In this document: positions 1 to 8,849 of the stretch, piece after piece
Position numbering within the stretch: the stretch's first letter is position 1
Layout: every line of letters starts with the position of its first letter
DNA from: Propionibacteriaceae bacterium
Lineage (GTDB): Bacteria; Actinomycetota; Actinomycetes; Propionibacteriales; Propionibacteriaceae
Reading direction: 5' to 3'
Assembly (NCBI GenBank): GCA_025965155.1
Contig: JAOPXN010000011.1
Coordinates: forward strand, 1-47,614
DNA length: 47,614 nucleotides
Program-made: the position numbers and the translations under genes
The notes under the pieces: generated by a model
The model's database searches: none
What the model was told of the DNA's origin: nothing
The model's input: only the letters and a program-made list of their open reading frames with translations

Positions 1-1
1 C

Positions 2-286
2 TTCCACGACACGTACGGCCAAGCGCTGGCGAACGTGCTGGCCGGGCTTCGCGCCGGCATTACCGAGTTTGACGCCTCCGCGGGTGGTCTGGGCGGGTGC
101 CCGTACGCCCGGTCGGCGACCGGCAACCTGGCCACTGAGGACCTGGTCTGGCTGCTCACCGGGTTAGGCATCGATACCGGGATCGACCTGGCTGCGCTCG
201 CCCGCACCAGCGTCTGGATGGCTGGTCAGCTGGGCCGGCCATCACCCTCTCGGGTGGTTACCGCGCTGTCCGCGCCGTCGACCTGA
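2..286 (+). CDS. Hydroxymethylglutaryl-CoA lyase, C-terminal part (truncated by window start)
   Basis: Only the last 94 residues are present and the frame is open to the window edge. The fragment opens with FHDTYGQALANV, the metal-site region of the HMG-CoA lyase / DRE-TIM family. It continues with GGLGGCPYARSATGNLATEDLVW, written here in pieces: GGCPYA carries the lyase active-site Cys loop and GNLATED follows it. The family cleaves HMG-CoA to acetyl-CoA and acetoacetate, usually in leucine degradation. The C-terminus stops at a TGA about 90 bases before the next gene. The upstream neighbours that could confirm a leucine or branched-chain operon are outside the window. Confidence 0.88.
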   Translation, partial: FHDTYGQALANVLAGLRAGITEFDASAGGLGGCPYARSATGNLATEDLVWLLTGLGIDTGIDLAALARTSVWMAGQLGRPSPSRVVTALSAPST

Positions 287-352
287 TTCTTCAGCCATCC
301 CGGGCAACCCGGTCCCGAGGAAACGCACGTCGGCGGTTCCGGCTGGGTGCGC

Positions 353-358
353 TAGGTT
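353..358 (+). promoter_or_regulatory. Candidate -10 box TAGGTT for the TY-Chap gene
   Basis: TAGGTT fits the actinobacterial TANNNT -10 pattern. It would start transcription near 365, leaving a short leader that contains AGGAGG (368-373) before the GTG at 382. No clear -35 is visible. Confidence 0.4.
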
Positions 359-381
359 CGACACGACAGGAGGTGACCAGG

Positions 382-1308
382 GTGGCGGTCTACGAAGACT
401 TCGACATCGACCGGAGCACGGCCCAGGCGTGGGCGGAATTCCAGGCGCGGCTGAGTGAGGTCATCTCGGTGATGGACGACTCGGTGGACTTAAGGATCGG
501 TACCGAGTCCGAGAGTGCGGACGTGGCCCCGTATCTGACCTTCAGCAGCCCGGTCCGGCACCGGGTGCGCTGTGAGGCGGCGAGCAACGCGGTGCTGGGC
601 GAGGACTTTCAGCTCTCGCCCGGGCAGTTGGCCATTATGGAGGCGTATGGCTGGAACCCTCCAACCGCGCGGAGCGACGTCGCGTCGGTCAACTTCTGGG
701 TGGAGGACTCCCAGGAGCAGTCCGATCGGCTGGCGGAGCTCGCGGTGCGCGCGCTCCGCGACGTCTACGGAGTTCAGCACCCCGTTTTCTTGGCGCCCGA
801 CCAGCTCGCCGAGGTGCTGCAGCCCAAGCCCGGCCCCATCACGGCCACCGCAGAGTTCGCCGTCGATGACGTGCGAGCCACGGTGCCGGGCAGCCAGGAG
901 CACCTGAACGACCTGGTGGACGAGGAGCTGACCGAGATGTTCGGGCACCGGCCGATCCGGGACGCCGAGGGCGACATCGCGATCAGGGTCGGTTCGACAA
1001 TGCTCTTCCTGCGCACGGCGGCGGACGGTCGCGAGATCGTCGTGTTCGCCGCCGTCGTCCATGACGTTGCCGGTCGCTCCCGGGCGACGGAGATACTCAA
1101 CGACTTGAATGTGGACGTCCGCTGGGTCAAGTTCCAGCTGATCCGTGACCGCGTCTTTGTCACCTTGTCCTTGCCGGCCAGGCCCTTCGTCCCGGCGCAC
1201 CTGCATCAGGCGGTCCGGATCATGTCCGAGGTGGCTGACGGGATCGACGACGAGCTCGCCGGCAAGCTGAACGGTCGCACCACCTTCGGCGAGGAACCCG
1301 AGCACTGA
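382..1308 (+). CDS. TY-Chap / YbjN-like domain protein, 308 aa
   Basis: This is a soluble acidic protein with no membrane segment. It appears to hold two copies of a small alpha/beta fold resembling the T3SS-chaperone/YbjN (TY-Chap) domains common in actinobacteria: one over about residues 1-130 and one over about 160-290, with the segment VGSTMLFLRTAADGREIVVF typical of the beta meander. The family is thought to bind peptides, but no specific role is known. I chose GTG 382 because AGGAGG at 368-373 lies 8 bases before it. A GTG at 373 would overlap that ribosome binding site. It is transcribed alone and converges on the ThuA-like gene. Confidence 0.7.
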   Translation: MAVYEDFDIDRSTAQAWAEFQARLSEVISVMDDSVDLRIGTESESADVAPYLTFSSPVRHRVRCEAASNAVLGEDFQLSPGQLAIMEAYGWNPPTARSDVASVNFWVEDSQEQSDRLAELAVRALRDVYGVQHPVFLAPDQLAEVLQPKPGPITATAEFAVDDVRATVPGSQEHLNDLVDEELTEMFGHRPIRDAEGDIAIRVGSTMLFLRTAADGREIVVFAAVVHDVAGRSRATEILNDLNVDVRWVKFQLIRDRVFVTLSLPARPFVPAHLHQAVRIMSEVADGIDDELAGKLNGRTTFGEEPEH

Positions 1309-1357
1309 CCGGCCGGCCGCAAACCGGCACCCCGCAGTCCGGCCCGCTTGCGCGAGG

Positions 1358-2023
1358 TCAGGCCTGCGTCAGCCAGCGGACCGAGCTCTGCAGCAGCCTG
1401 CGCCGCTCCGGGCTGTCGTACGACTCGGGCCCGTGGCCGAGACCGTCGTAGACCGCCCGGACACCGTCGGCCTCCCGCGCCCAACAGAGCGGGTGTACGC
1501 GTCCTTCCCACTCATGGTCGGCCAGCACGACGATGTCGGAGGCAGTGCGCAGGAAGCTGTAGCGCTCGTCGTCCACCTCGAAGTCGGCAAATCCGGCGAC
1601 GATCGGGTGGGCGTCGGTCCGGATCCGGATCGTGGTCTGGTCCCGGGGCGGGTGGGTCGAGGTGCCGCGCACCCAGCGGCCACCGATCGCATGTTCCCAC
1701 TCAGGCACGTCCGGCAGGGTGTTGGCCGCGGCATGCACCGCCAGCACCGGCCCGCCGGTGGCGAGGTAGTCGGCCAGACCCTTCCGTGCAGCGCCGGAGG
1801 CGGCCGGTGTCAGTCCGTTCGACTCCGGGTTGCCGGCGTTGATGATCAGCAGGTCCGGCGATGCCGAGCTCAGGCCGGCCAGCCCCCGCTCCAGGTCGTC
1901 GTCGGTCCTTACCTCGATGCCGAGGTCCCCGACCACCTCCGCGATCCTGGCCGAGGTGGTTGGGAAGTCGTGCCACGGGTCGGCGTAGGCGCCGGCACCG
2001 GACAGCAGCAGGGCTCGAGTCAC
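1358..2023 (-). CDS. ThuA-like domain protein, 221 aa
   Basis: The protein has the class-I glutamine-amidotransferase-like fold of the ThuA family, first named from trehalose utilisation in Rhizobium. It starts with RALLLSGAGAYADPWHDF and contains PDLLIINAGNP, a GGPVLAVHAAA strand-turn, a GGRWVRGTSTHPP segment and the late WAREADGVRAVYDGLGHGPESY, where family members have their His. The substrate is unknown. The start is uncertain: GTG 2023 lies 7 bases after CACAAT, a weak -10-like box, which would make the mRNA leaderless. GTG 2041 is an alternative. The gene lies just downstream of the NiCoT gene on the same strand, so the two may be co-transcribed. Confidence 0.78.
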   Translation of the reverse strand: MTRALLLSGAGAYADPWHDFPTTSARIAEVVGDLGIEVRTDDDLERGLAGLSSASPDLLIINAGNPESNGLTPAASGAARKGLADYLATGGPVLAVHAAANTLPDVPEWEHAIGGRWVRGTSTHPPRDQTTIRIRTDAHPIVAGFADFEVDDERYSFLRTASDIVVLADHEWEGRVHPLCWAREADGVRAVYDGLGHGPESYDSPERRRLLQSSVRWLTQA

Positions 2024-2046
2024 CGCCTCATTGTGGCCCACCCCGC

Positions 2047-3126
2047 TCAGCCGTTGACGGCTCGCCTGGTCCTTCGCCACAGCATCACCGCCACCAGACC
2101 GATGGCGGCGAAGACTCCGGCCAGGAGGTAACCGGCGTAGTCGGTGTTGACGGCCGCGATCGACTCGAGGGCCGCGACCCGGATCCCGACCTGCTCGGTC
2201 AGCAACGTCGAGGCAGCGATGACGGCGACCGCGACGGCGGAGCAGATGCTGATGGCGGTAATCGTCAGGTTGAAGTTGATCTTGCGGATCGGGTCGGAGT
2301 CGGCCGCCTCGTACATCTTCAGCATCATCAGTCCGTTGCTGGTGTCGCCCAGGGTCATCGCGGCCGTGAACAGGAACGGCAGCGCCAGCAGCGACAGCGG
2401 TTCGGCGCCGGCGAACGCTGCGGCGCCGGTCAGCATCAGCAGAGCGATCTGGGAGCTGGTGTCGAAACCGAGTGAGAACAGCAGCCCGACGACGTAGACG
2501 TGCCGAGGGTGCCTGACCCGACGCAGCGGGGCGGTCATGATCATGGCGGCCGGCCCACGGGGACTGAGGGCGCCATGCCGGAGCGGCATCCCCGGGTTCC
2601 GCCGAAGCTGCCGTCGCAGCCGCCAGGCAGCAGTGAACGCGGCGAGGTTAGCCGTCGCCACCAGCAGCAGGTACGCCCCGGACACCGACAAGCCGATCAC
2701 CGCGAGCAGGCGAGCCAGCGGCGATGTGGCGTCCAGCGCAACCTGGACCACCTGAGCTCCGGTGATCACCAGCAGTCCGGTCGCGATGACAACCGTGGAG
2801 TGTCCGGCCGAGAAAGCCAGCCCGACCGAGGCGGGTCGGCGACCCTCCGTAACGAACTTGCGGGTGGAGTTGTCGATCATCGAGATGTGGTCGAAGTCGA
2901 AGGAGTGGATCAGGCCCCGGGCGTAGGCAAACGCCGCCATCGAGATGGTGACAGCCGCCGCTCGCGGATCCAGCAGGCTGGTGCTCAGCAGCGTCAACCC
3001 AATCAGGTGCAGAGCGGTCACGGTGCCGAAGGCAGCGCCGACCCGGAAGCGGAACGGTGTCGACTCACGGCCGCGCGTGGTGAGCAGCGTCCGTAGCCGC
3101 GTCGGCGGTGCCGTCGTGTTCGTCAT
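2047..3126 (-). CDS. NiCoT-family nickel/cobalt permease, 359 aa
   Basis: This is an integral membrane secondary transporter for Ni2+ or Co2+. The second helix carries HSFDFDHISMIDN, the H-x4-D-H signature of the HoxN/NixA/NicT family. Other matches are AGHSTVV, LGFDTSSQIALL and MTLGDTSNGLMM. About eight hydrophobic segments are visible. ATG 3126 is preceded by AGCGAGG, and its distance to the first helix fits the family. No urease, hydrogenase or cobalamin gene is in the window, so which metal and which enzyme it serves cannot be told. Confidence 0.9.
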   Translation of the reverse strand: MTNTTAPPTRLRTLLTTRGRESTPFRFRVGAAFGTVTALHLIGLTLLSTSLLDPRAAAVTISMAAFAYARGLIHSFDFDHISMIDNSTRKFVTEGRRPASVGLAFSAGHSTVVIATGLLVITGAQVVQVALDATSPLARLLAVIGLSVSGAYLLLVATANLAAFTAAWRLRRQLRRNPGMPLRHGALSPRGPAAMIMTAPLRRVRHPRHVYVVGLLFSLGFDTSSQIALLMLTGAAAFAGAEPLSLLALPFLFTAAMTLGDTSNGLMMLKMYEAADSDPIRKINFNLTITAISICSAVAVAVIAASTLLTEQVGIRVAALESIAAVNTDYAGYLLAGVFAAIGLVAVMLWRRTRRAVNG

Positions 3127-3359
3127 GCGCCTCGCTTCGCCTATCGTGGTCAACCCCAGGAGTCCGCTGGCCGCGTCGGCCGCCCCAATGCAGGATGCCG
3201 CGCGTCGGTCACTCCATCTGAGCGGAGCCGCCTGGTCGATCACTCCACTTTACGGATCGAGACGCCCGCGTGCTGGTCCAGCCGCGATCCCGGCTCAGCC
3301 CGAGAGGCAGGCGCTCCCGACCGGTCCCGCTCCGCACTTGGTCTGGCGTGCTGGGAGGC

Positions 3360-3365
3360 TAGGAT
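3360..3365 (+). promoter_or_regulatory. -10 box TAGGAT, likely leaderless promoter of hrpA
   Basis: TAGGAT ends 8 bases before the first base of GTG 3373. TTGGTC at 3338-3343 could be a weak -35. The placement matches the TANNNT-to-start spacing seen before seven other genes here, so transcription probably begins at or next to the start codon. Confidence 0.45.
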
Positions 3366-3372
3366 GAACCGA

Positions 3373-6300
3373 GTGTCGAGCGCGCCAGCAATGCCCCGAG
3401 ACCCGGCGCCGCAGATCTCTTACGACGATGATCTGCCGATCAGTGCTTGGCGGACGCAGATCGGCGAGGCCATCCGCAATCATCAGGTCGTCATCGTGGC
3501 AGGGGAGACCGGATCAGGTAAGACCACCCAGCTGCCGAAGATCTGCCTGGAGCTGGGCCGGAAGTCCATCGGGCACACCCAGCCGCGCCGCATCGCGGCA
3601 CGGAGTGTCGCCGAACGGATCGCTGAGGAGCTGAAAACCCCGCTCGGTGAGCTGGTCGGGTACCAGGTCCGGTTCACCCGGAAGGCGTCCCGAAGTACCC
3701 AGCTCAAGGTGATGACCGACGGGGTGCTGCTGGCGGAGATCGGACACGACCGCGACCTCCGCAAGTACGACACGATCATCATCGACGAGGCCCACGAGCG
3801 CAGCCTGAACATCGACTTTCTCCTCGGGTACCTCAAGCAGCTGCTCAGCCGGCGTCGTGAACTCAAGGTAATCGTCACCTCGGCCACCATCGACACCGAG
3901 CGATTCTCCGCTCACTTCGCCGGTCCCGACGGGGTGGGCGCGCCGATCATCACCGTCTCAGGGCGGACGTACCCGGTGGAAGTCCGCTACCGCCCGATGG
4001 TGGAGGAGGGCGAGGCCGACCAGGTCGACGCCATCTGCCAGGCGGTCAAGGAGCTGAGCGCTCTGGGCGACGGCGACATCTTGGTCTTCCTCTCCGGCGA
4101 GCGGGAGATCCGCGACGCGGCTGAGGCCATCGAGGGCCTGAAGCTCCGGTCCACCGAGGTGCTTCCGCTGTATGCGCGGCTGTCCTCGGCTGAGCAGCAT
4201 CGGGTCTTCACCGCGCACGCCGGCCGGCGCGTGGTGCTGTCCACCAACGTGGCCGAGACCTCACTAACGGTGCCCGGCGTCCGGTACGTGGTCGACACCG
4301 GCACGGCGAGGATCTCACGCTACTCGGCCCGAACCAAGGTGCAGCGGCTGCCGATCGAGCCGATCTCGCAGGCCTCAGCCAACCAGCGCGCGGGCCGCTG
4401 CGGCCGAGTCGCCCCCGGTGTGGCTATCCGGCTGTACAGCGAGGAGGACTACCTGAGCAGGCCGGAGTTCACCGAACCCGAGATCCTGCGGACCAACCTC
4501 GCTTCGGTGATCTTGCAGATGACCGCGGCCGATCTCGGTGAGATCGCCTCGTTCCCATTCGTCGAACCCCCGGACAACGCCCAGATCACCGATGGTCTGC
4601 GGCTGTTGGACGAGCTCGGAGCCCTGTCGGACAAGGGCAGCCGGGGACGGCCGCGGCTGACCGGCATCGGACGCCGGCTGGCCGCCATCCCGCTCGACCC
4701 CCGAATGGGCCGGATGCTGCTGGCGGGTGAGCGACAAGGCTGTCTGAGCGAGATGTTGATCATCGTCGCCGGCCTGTCCATCCAGGATCCCAGGGAGCGG
4801 CCCGCGGAGCACCGGGAGAAAGCGGACGCGCTGCATCGCCGGTTCTGGGCGCCGCCGCAGCAGGAGGGGCAGGACGCGCCGCCGGTGGAGGGCAGCGACT
4901 TCCTGGCGCTGCTGCGGCTCTGGGAGTACATCCGCTCGTCGCAGAAGTCGCTGTCCGGGAACGCCTTCCGCCGCCTCTGCCGCGATGAGTACCTGCATTT
5001 TTTGAGGATCCGCGAGTGGCAGGACCTGCACGCACAGCTACGGGAGATCAGCCGGGAGCTCGGGCTGAACCGCAACACAGAGCCGGCGCCGCCGGACCGG
5101 GTGCATACCGCCGTCCTCAGCGGCCTGCTGTCGCATGTCGGGCTCGCCGACGTACGGGAGGAGGAGCCGAGGAAGAAGAACGCCGGCGGTCGGCGACGGA
5201 GGAGTACCGGGCTCCGGGAATATCTCGGCGCCCGCGGTACCAAGTTCGCCATCAACCCCGGGTCCAGCGTGGCCAGAATCCAGCCGCCGCTGGTCATGGC
5301 CGCCGAGATCGTGGAGACCAGCCGGCTGTGGGCTCGGACGGTGGCCGGTATCGAGGCCGGCCAGATCGAGGAGGTAGGGCAGCACCTGCTGAAACGGAGC
5401 TACTCCGAGCCGCACTGGTCGTCGCGGACCGGCTCGGTGATGGCGTACGAGCAGGTCAGCCTCTACGGCATCCCGATCATCGCGCGCCGGCCGGTGTCGT
5501 ACGCCAAGATCAACCCGGTCGAAGCGCGGGAGATCTTCCTCCGATCGGCTCTGGTGGAGGGCAACTGGCGTACCCGACACCACTTCTTCGCCGCCAACAC
5601 CGCGGTCCGAGCCGAAGCCGAGGAACTGGAGGAGAGAACCCGTCGCCGCGACGTCGTGGTGGACGACCAGGTGATCTATGACTTCTTCGACCGACGCATC
5701 CCCACCGACATCGCCTCCGGCGCCGCGTTCGACGCGTGGTGGAAGACGGCCCGGCACGAGACCCCGGACCTGCTCACGCTCACCCTGGCCGACCTGATCA
5801 GCCCCGCGGCGGCCGACATCGACGCTCACGCCTTCCCCGACAGCTGGGTGGTGGGGGACCTCGAGCTGCCCGTCGAGTACAGCTTCGACCCGGGTACGTC
5901 CCGCGACGGGGTCACCGTCGGAGTCGAGCTTGCCGTCCTCAACCAGCTCGACGGCGCAGCGTTCAGCTGGCAGGTCCCCGGGCTGCGGCACGAGCTGGCC
6001 ACCGAGCTGATCCGGTCGCTGCCGAAGGCAACCCGCAAGCAGTTCGTGCCGGCGCCGGAGTTCGCCCGCCGGGCCTTGGAATGGCTCCGGGCGAACCCGA
6101 CGACGGAGTCGCTCCCGGCAGGGCTGGCTCGGGCGTTGCGTGCCCTGACCGGCGAGCTGGTGCCGGCCGACCAGTGGCGCACCAACCCGATCCCGAGTCA
6201 CCTGGAGATCACCTTCGTGATCACCGAGGACTCCTCGGTGGTGGCCGAGGGTAAGGACCTGGATGCGCTCAAGGTCGACCTCCGCGCTCGGATGAGCAAG

Positions 6301-7197
6301 ACGCTGACAGCGGCCGCAGCCGAGCACACCATCACCGGCGCCACCAGCTGGGTCTTCGCCACGATGCCGGCCCAGGTCGAGCTGGTCCGCGACGGCCGCC
6401 GGGTGGTCGGCTACCCGGCGTTGGTTGACGAGGGAAGCACCGTCGGGCAGGTGGTGCTGGACACCGTAGCCCGGCAGAGCGCCAGCCAGAGCGCTGGGCT
6501 GCGCCGGCTGGTCACGCTGAACACGCCGGACCCGACCAAGTGGGTCGTCGGTCACCTGTCCAACACCAACCGGCTTGCGCTGGGTCATAGCCCGTACCGA
6601 AACGTGCCGGCCCTGCTGGCCGACGCCCGACTGGCGACCGTCGGCGAGCTGATCCGGCGGCATGCCACCGGGCCGGTCCGCGACGAGACCACGTTTCGGA
6701 CGCTGTCCGACGCGGTGCGGGCCGACCAGGCCGACCTGATGCGAGCCATCGTCGATCTCACCTCCGAGATCCTCAGCGCGCACCAGCAGATCCTCACTCA
6801 GCTGCCCGCCGTCGCCAAGGTCGCTCCGACATCGGCCGCCGACATCTCCGAGCAGGTTGGCAATCTGCTCTTCCCCGGCTTCCTGGCCGCGACGCAGTAC
6901 CCGCATCTGGTGGATCTGCCGCGCTATCTCAAAGCGGTCCAGACCCGCATCAGTGTGCTGCTGACCAACCCGGCCCGTGATGCCGCGCCGCTGGCCACCA
7001 TTAGCCGCGCCGAGGACGCCTACGCGGCGCTGACCAGCCAGGCGCCCCCGGGGCCGCTGCCGGATTTCGTCGAGGACGTCGGCTGGATGCTGGAGGAGCT
7101 GCGGGTCAGCCAGTTCGCCCAAGGCCTGCGGACCAAGGTCCCCGTGTCGGAGAAACGGTTGATGAACGCCATCAGCACGGCGGCGGCGAGACTCTGA
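3373..7197 (+). CDS. hrpA: ATP-dependent RNA helicase HrpA (DEAH box), 1274 aa
   Basis: This is a large DEAH-box helicase of the HrpA type, close to the 1300-residue length of E. coli HrpA. Motifs in order, counting from the ATG at 3364: GETGSGKTT (about 47-55, Walker A), DEAH (about 141), SAT (about 173), ILVFLSGEREI, and QRAGRCGR (about 341, motif VI). These are followed by the helicase-associated and OB-fold regions, and then the long C-terminal DUF3418 region. The family acts on RNA; in E. coli HrpA is linked to rescue of stalled or collided ribosomes. The start may be ATG 3364 (GGGAGG at 3352-3357), but GTG 3373 is preferred because 3364 lies inside the TAGGAT box. Confidence 0.95.
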   Translation: MSSAPAMPRDPAPQISYDDDLPISAWRTQIGEAIRNHQVVIVAGETGSGKTTQLPKICLELGRKSIGHTQPRRIAARSVAERIAEELKTPLGELVGYQVRFTRKASRSTQLKVMTDGVLLAEIGHDRDLRKYDTIIIDEAHERSLNIDFLLGYLKQLLSRRRELKVIVTSATIDTERFSAHFAGPDGVGAPIITVSGRTYPVEVRYRPMVEEGEADQVDAICQAVKELSALGDGDILVFLSGEREIRDAAEAIEGLKLRSTEVLPLYARLSSAEQHRVFTAHAGRRVVLSTNVAETSLTVPGVRYVVDTGTARISRYSARTKVQRLPIEPISQASANQRAGRCGRVAPGVAIRLYSEEDYLSRPEFTEPEILRTNLASVILQMTAADLGEIASFPFVEPPDNAQITDGLRLLDELGALSDKGSRGRPRLTGIGRRLAAIPLDPRMGRMLLAGERQGCLSEMLIIVAGLSIQDPRERPAEHREKADALHRRFWAPPQQEGQDAPPVEGSDFLALLRLWEYIRSSQKSLSGNAFRRLCRDEYLHFLRIREWQDLHAQLREISRELGLNRNTEPAPPDRVHTAVLSGLLSHVGLADVREEEPRKKNAGGRRRRSTGLREYLGARGTKFAINPGSSVARIQPPLVMAAEIVETSRLWARTVAGIEAGQIEEVGQHLLKRSYSEPHWSSRTGSVMAYEQVSLYGIPIIARRPVSYAKINPVEAREIFLRSALVEGNWRTRHHFFAANTAVRAEAEELEERTRRRDVVVDDQVIYDFFDRRIPTDIASGAAFDAWWKTARHETPDLLTLTLADLISPAAADIDAHAFPDSWVVGDLELPVEYSFDPGTSRDGVTVGVELAVLNQLDGAAFSWQVPGLRHELATELIRSLPKATRKQFVPAPEFARRALEWLRANPTTESLPAGLARALRALTGELVPADQWRTNPIPSHLEITFVITEDSSVVAEGKDLDALKVDLRARMSKTLTAAAAEHTITGATSWVFATMPAQVELVRDGRRVVGYPALVDEGSTVGQVVLDTVARQSASQSAGLRRLVTLNTPDPTKWVVGHLSNTNRLALGHSPYRNVPALLADARLATVGELIRRHATGPVRDETTFRTLSDAVRADQADLMRAIVDLTSEILSAHQQILTQLPAVAKVAPTSAADISEQVGNLLFPGFLAATQYPHLVDLPRYLKAVQTRISVLLTNPARDAAPLATISRAEDAYAALTSQAPPGPLPDFVEDVGWMLEELRVSQFAQGLRTKVPVSEKRLMNAISTAAARL

Positions 7198-7220
7198 CCG
7201 GGCCTCTCATCCGGGCCAGG

Positions 7221-7226
7221 TAGATT
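7221..7226 (+). promoter_or_regulatory. -10 box TAGATT, likely leaderless promoter of the PAC2 gene
   Basis: TAGATT ends 8 bases before ATG 7234. A GAGG at 7227-7230 could instead act as a ribosome binding site for ATG 7237 on a longer mRNA coming from hrpA. Confidence 0.4.
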
Positions 7227-7233
7227 GAGGCTC

Positions 7234-8127
7234 ATGATGGATCCGCGCTTGCTCTACTCTCTGCGCGACGATGTGGCCGCCAAACTCGATCAGCATCGTC
7301 CCGTACTGATCCATCAGCTGGACGGCTTCGTCGACGCCGGCCAGGCGGGACGGCTGTTCTCGGCTCACCTGCTGGAGCAGCTGGACCACGAGGTGCTGGC
7401 GGAGTTCGACCACGACCAGCTGCACGACTACCGCAGCCGTCGCCCGGCCATGATGTTCGACACGAACCAGTGGAAGTCCTACGCCGACCTGCATCTGCGG
7501 CTCTACCGGATGGTCGACGAGCACGGTGAGGTCTTCCTGCTGCTGACCGGCCCGGAACCTGACGTGCAATGGGAGCGGTTCGCGGCCGCTGTGATCGAGC
7601 TGATCGAGATCCTCGGAGTGCGCCTGACGGTCAGTGTGCACGGCATCCCGATGGCTGTGCCGCACACCCGGCCGGTGACGCTCACCGCACATGCCACCGA
7701 TGTCGAGCTGGTAGTCGGTTACCGCAGCTGGATCGACCGGGTCGAGGTCCCGGCCAGCTTCACCGGGCTACTGGAGTTTCGGCTCGGCCAGCTGGACCGC
7801 AAGGCGATGGGCTTCGCCGCCCACGTCCCGCACTACCTCTCCCAGGCCGCTTTCCCGGAAGCCACGCTGTCGCTGACCCGTTCCCTCAGCCAGGCCACCG
7901 GTCTCGCTGTGCCGTTGGAGCCGCTCGAGAAGGCTGCGGCCAGCAACATGGCCGACATCGCCGCGGAGATGGCGGGGTCCCCGGAGGTTCAGGAGCTGGT
8001 CGCCACCTTGGAGCAGCAGTACGACACACTGCAGGCCTCCGGTGCCGACCCGGTGCCCAGCGCTGACGAGATCGCAGCAGAGTTTGAAGCCTTCCTCGCT
8101 GAGCAGGACAAACCGGACGACCAGTAG
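7234..8127 (+). CDS. PAC2-family protein (proteasome-assembly-chaperone-like), 297 aa
   Basis: The protein belongs to the PAC2 superfamily. It opens with a phosphorylase-like alpha/beta fold (VLIHQLDGFVDAGQAGRL), then has RPAMMFDTNQWKSY, LLLTGPEPDVQWERF and GIPMAVPHTRP. These are the usual landmarks of the actinobacterial members near 300 residues. It ends in an acidic tail rich in Glu and Asp. In eukaryotes PAC2 helps assemble 20S proteasomes. The bacterial role is not established, though actinobacteria often have both proteasomes and several PAC2 proteins. It converges with the DUF1684 gene, leaving only 6 bases between the stops. Start ATG 7234 or 7237. Confidence 0.88.
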   Translation: MMDPRLLYSLRDDVAAKLDQHRPVLIHQLDGFVDAGQAGRLFSAHLLEQLDHEVLAEFDHDQLHDYRSRRPAMMFDTNQWKSYADLHLRLYRMVDEHGEVFLLLTGPEPDVQWERFAAAVIELIEILGVRLTVSVHGIPMAVPHTRPVTLTAHATDVELVVGYRSWIDRVEVPASFTGLLEFRLGQLDRKAMGFAAHVPHYLSQAAFPEATLSLTRSLSQATGLAVPLEPLEKAAASNMADIAAEMAGSPEVQELVATLEQQYDTLQASGADPVPSADEIAAEFEAFLAEQDKPDDQ

Positions 8128-8133
8128 AGACGC

Positions 8134-8772
8134 CTAGAGGGTCAGCTCCCCGACCCTGATCTCGACGCTAAGCACATTGCCGGCCGGGGCCAGCGGGCAC
8201 GCCCAGGCCGGGTCGTAGGCGCAGGACGGGTTGTAGGCGAAGTTGAAGTCGAGCACCAACGCCTGGCCGGCCCTACCCAGATCGGCACCCTTGGCGGTAT
8301 CCAGCAGGTAACGACCGCCCCCGTACGTGCCGCCCGGGCGTCCGGCAAGCCCGTCTCGGAACGGCAGGAACAGACCACCGCCATAGCTGGCCAACCGCCA
8401 CAGATCCAGCCCGCCGACGTCCGGGATCTCGAACCGGCCGATGCGCTCGAACGGTACCTCACCGTCGCTGCCGGTGGTCATCTCGATCCGGGCCGGCTGG
8501 GCGGCCTCGACCGGCAGCACGAGACGCCAGCCCGGGTCGTACCGGGCCACCGGCAGCCGGACGAAGGAGCCGCGCTCCGCGGCGGGCACGGGTGAGGCCG
8601 GGTGGCTGGCGAACAGGGCGTTGCGCACGTCCTGCCAGTGCTGGTGGGCCGCAGCAGGGTCCCGGTCGGCGGTCTGACGGACCTCGACGTAGAGCTGCCA
8701 GACCTGCCGCCGCCAGTCAGCCACCTCCAGGGCGGTGCTGGCTGGGGGAGGCTCGCTCGGGTCTGTGGTCAT
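8134..8772 (-). CDS. DUF1684 family protein, 212 aa
   Basis: The C-terminal half carries the family hallmark GGGRYLLDTAKGADL, then LDFNFAYNPSCAYDPAWACPLAPAGN, given here as two short blocks: DFNFAYNPSCAY and ACPLAPAGN. The two conserved Cys are present. The N-terminus (about 25-90) is a helical region starting WRRQVWQLYVEVR. The family is widespread in actinobacteria and its activity is unknown. ATG 8772 has AAGGA 7 bases upstream. The gene is divergent from tesB. Confidence 0.85.
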   Translation of the reverse strand: MTTDPSEPPPASTALEVADWRRQVWQLYVEVRQTADRDPAAAHQHWQDVRNALFASHPASPVPAAERGSFVRLPVARYDPGWRLVLPVEAAQPARIEMTTGSDGEVPFERIGRFEIPDVGGLDLWRLASYGGGLFLPFRDGLAGRPGGTYGGGRYLLDTAKGADLGRAGQALVLDFNFAYNPSCAYDPAWACPLAPAGNVLSVEIRVGELTL

Positions 8773-8836
8773 GACTGCATCCTTGCCGATCCTCCGGATA
8801 GTTCGGCCGACACCCGCCCGCGCTACGCACCCTCGA

Positions 8837-8842
8837 TAGGCT
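8837..8842 (+). promoter_or_regulatory. -10 box TAGGCT, likely leaderless promoter of tesB
   Basis: TAGGCT ends 8 bases before GTG 8850, and no convincing ribosome binding site lies between them. This supports a leaderless transcript. Confidence 0.45.
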
Positions 8843-8849
8843 CGGCCCC

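Noticed and set aside
5038-7122. 694-codon minus-strand frame opposite hrpA
   Set aside because: Its translation is rich in Gly, Arg, Gln and Asp without any domain, and the DUF3418 part of HrpA is on the other strand.
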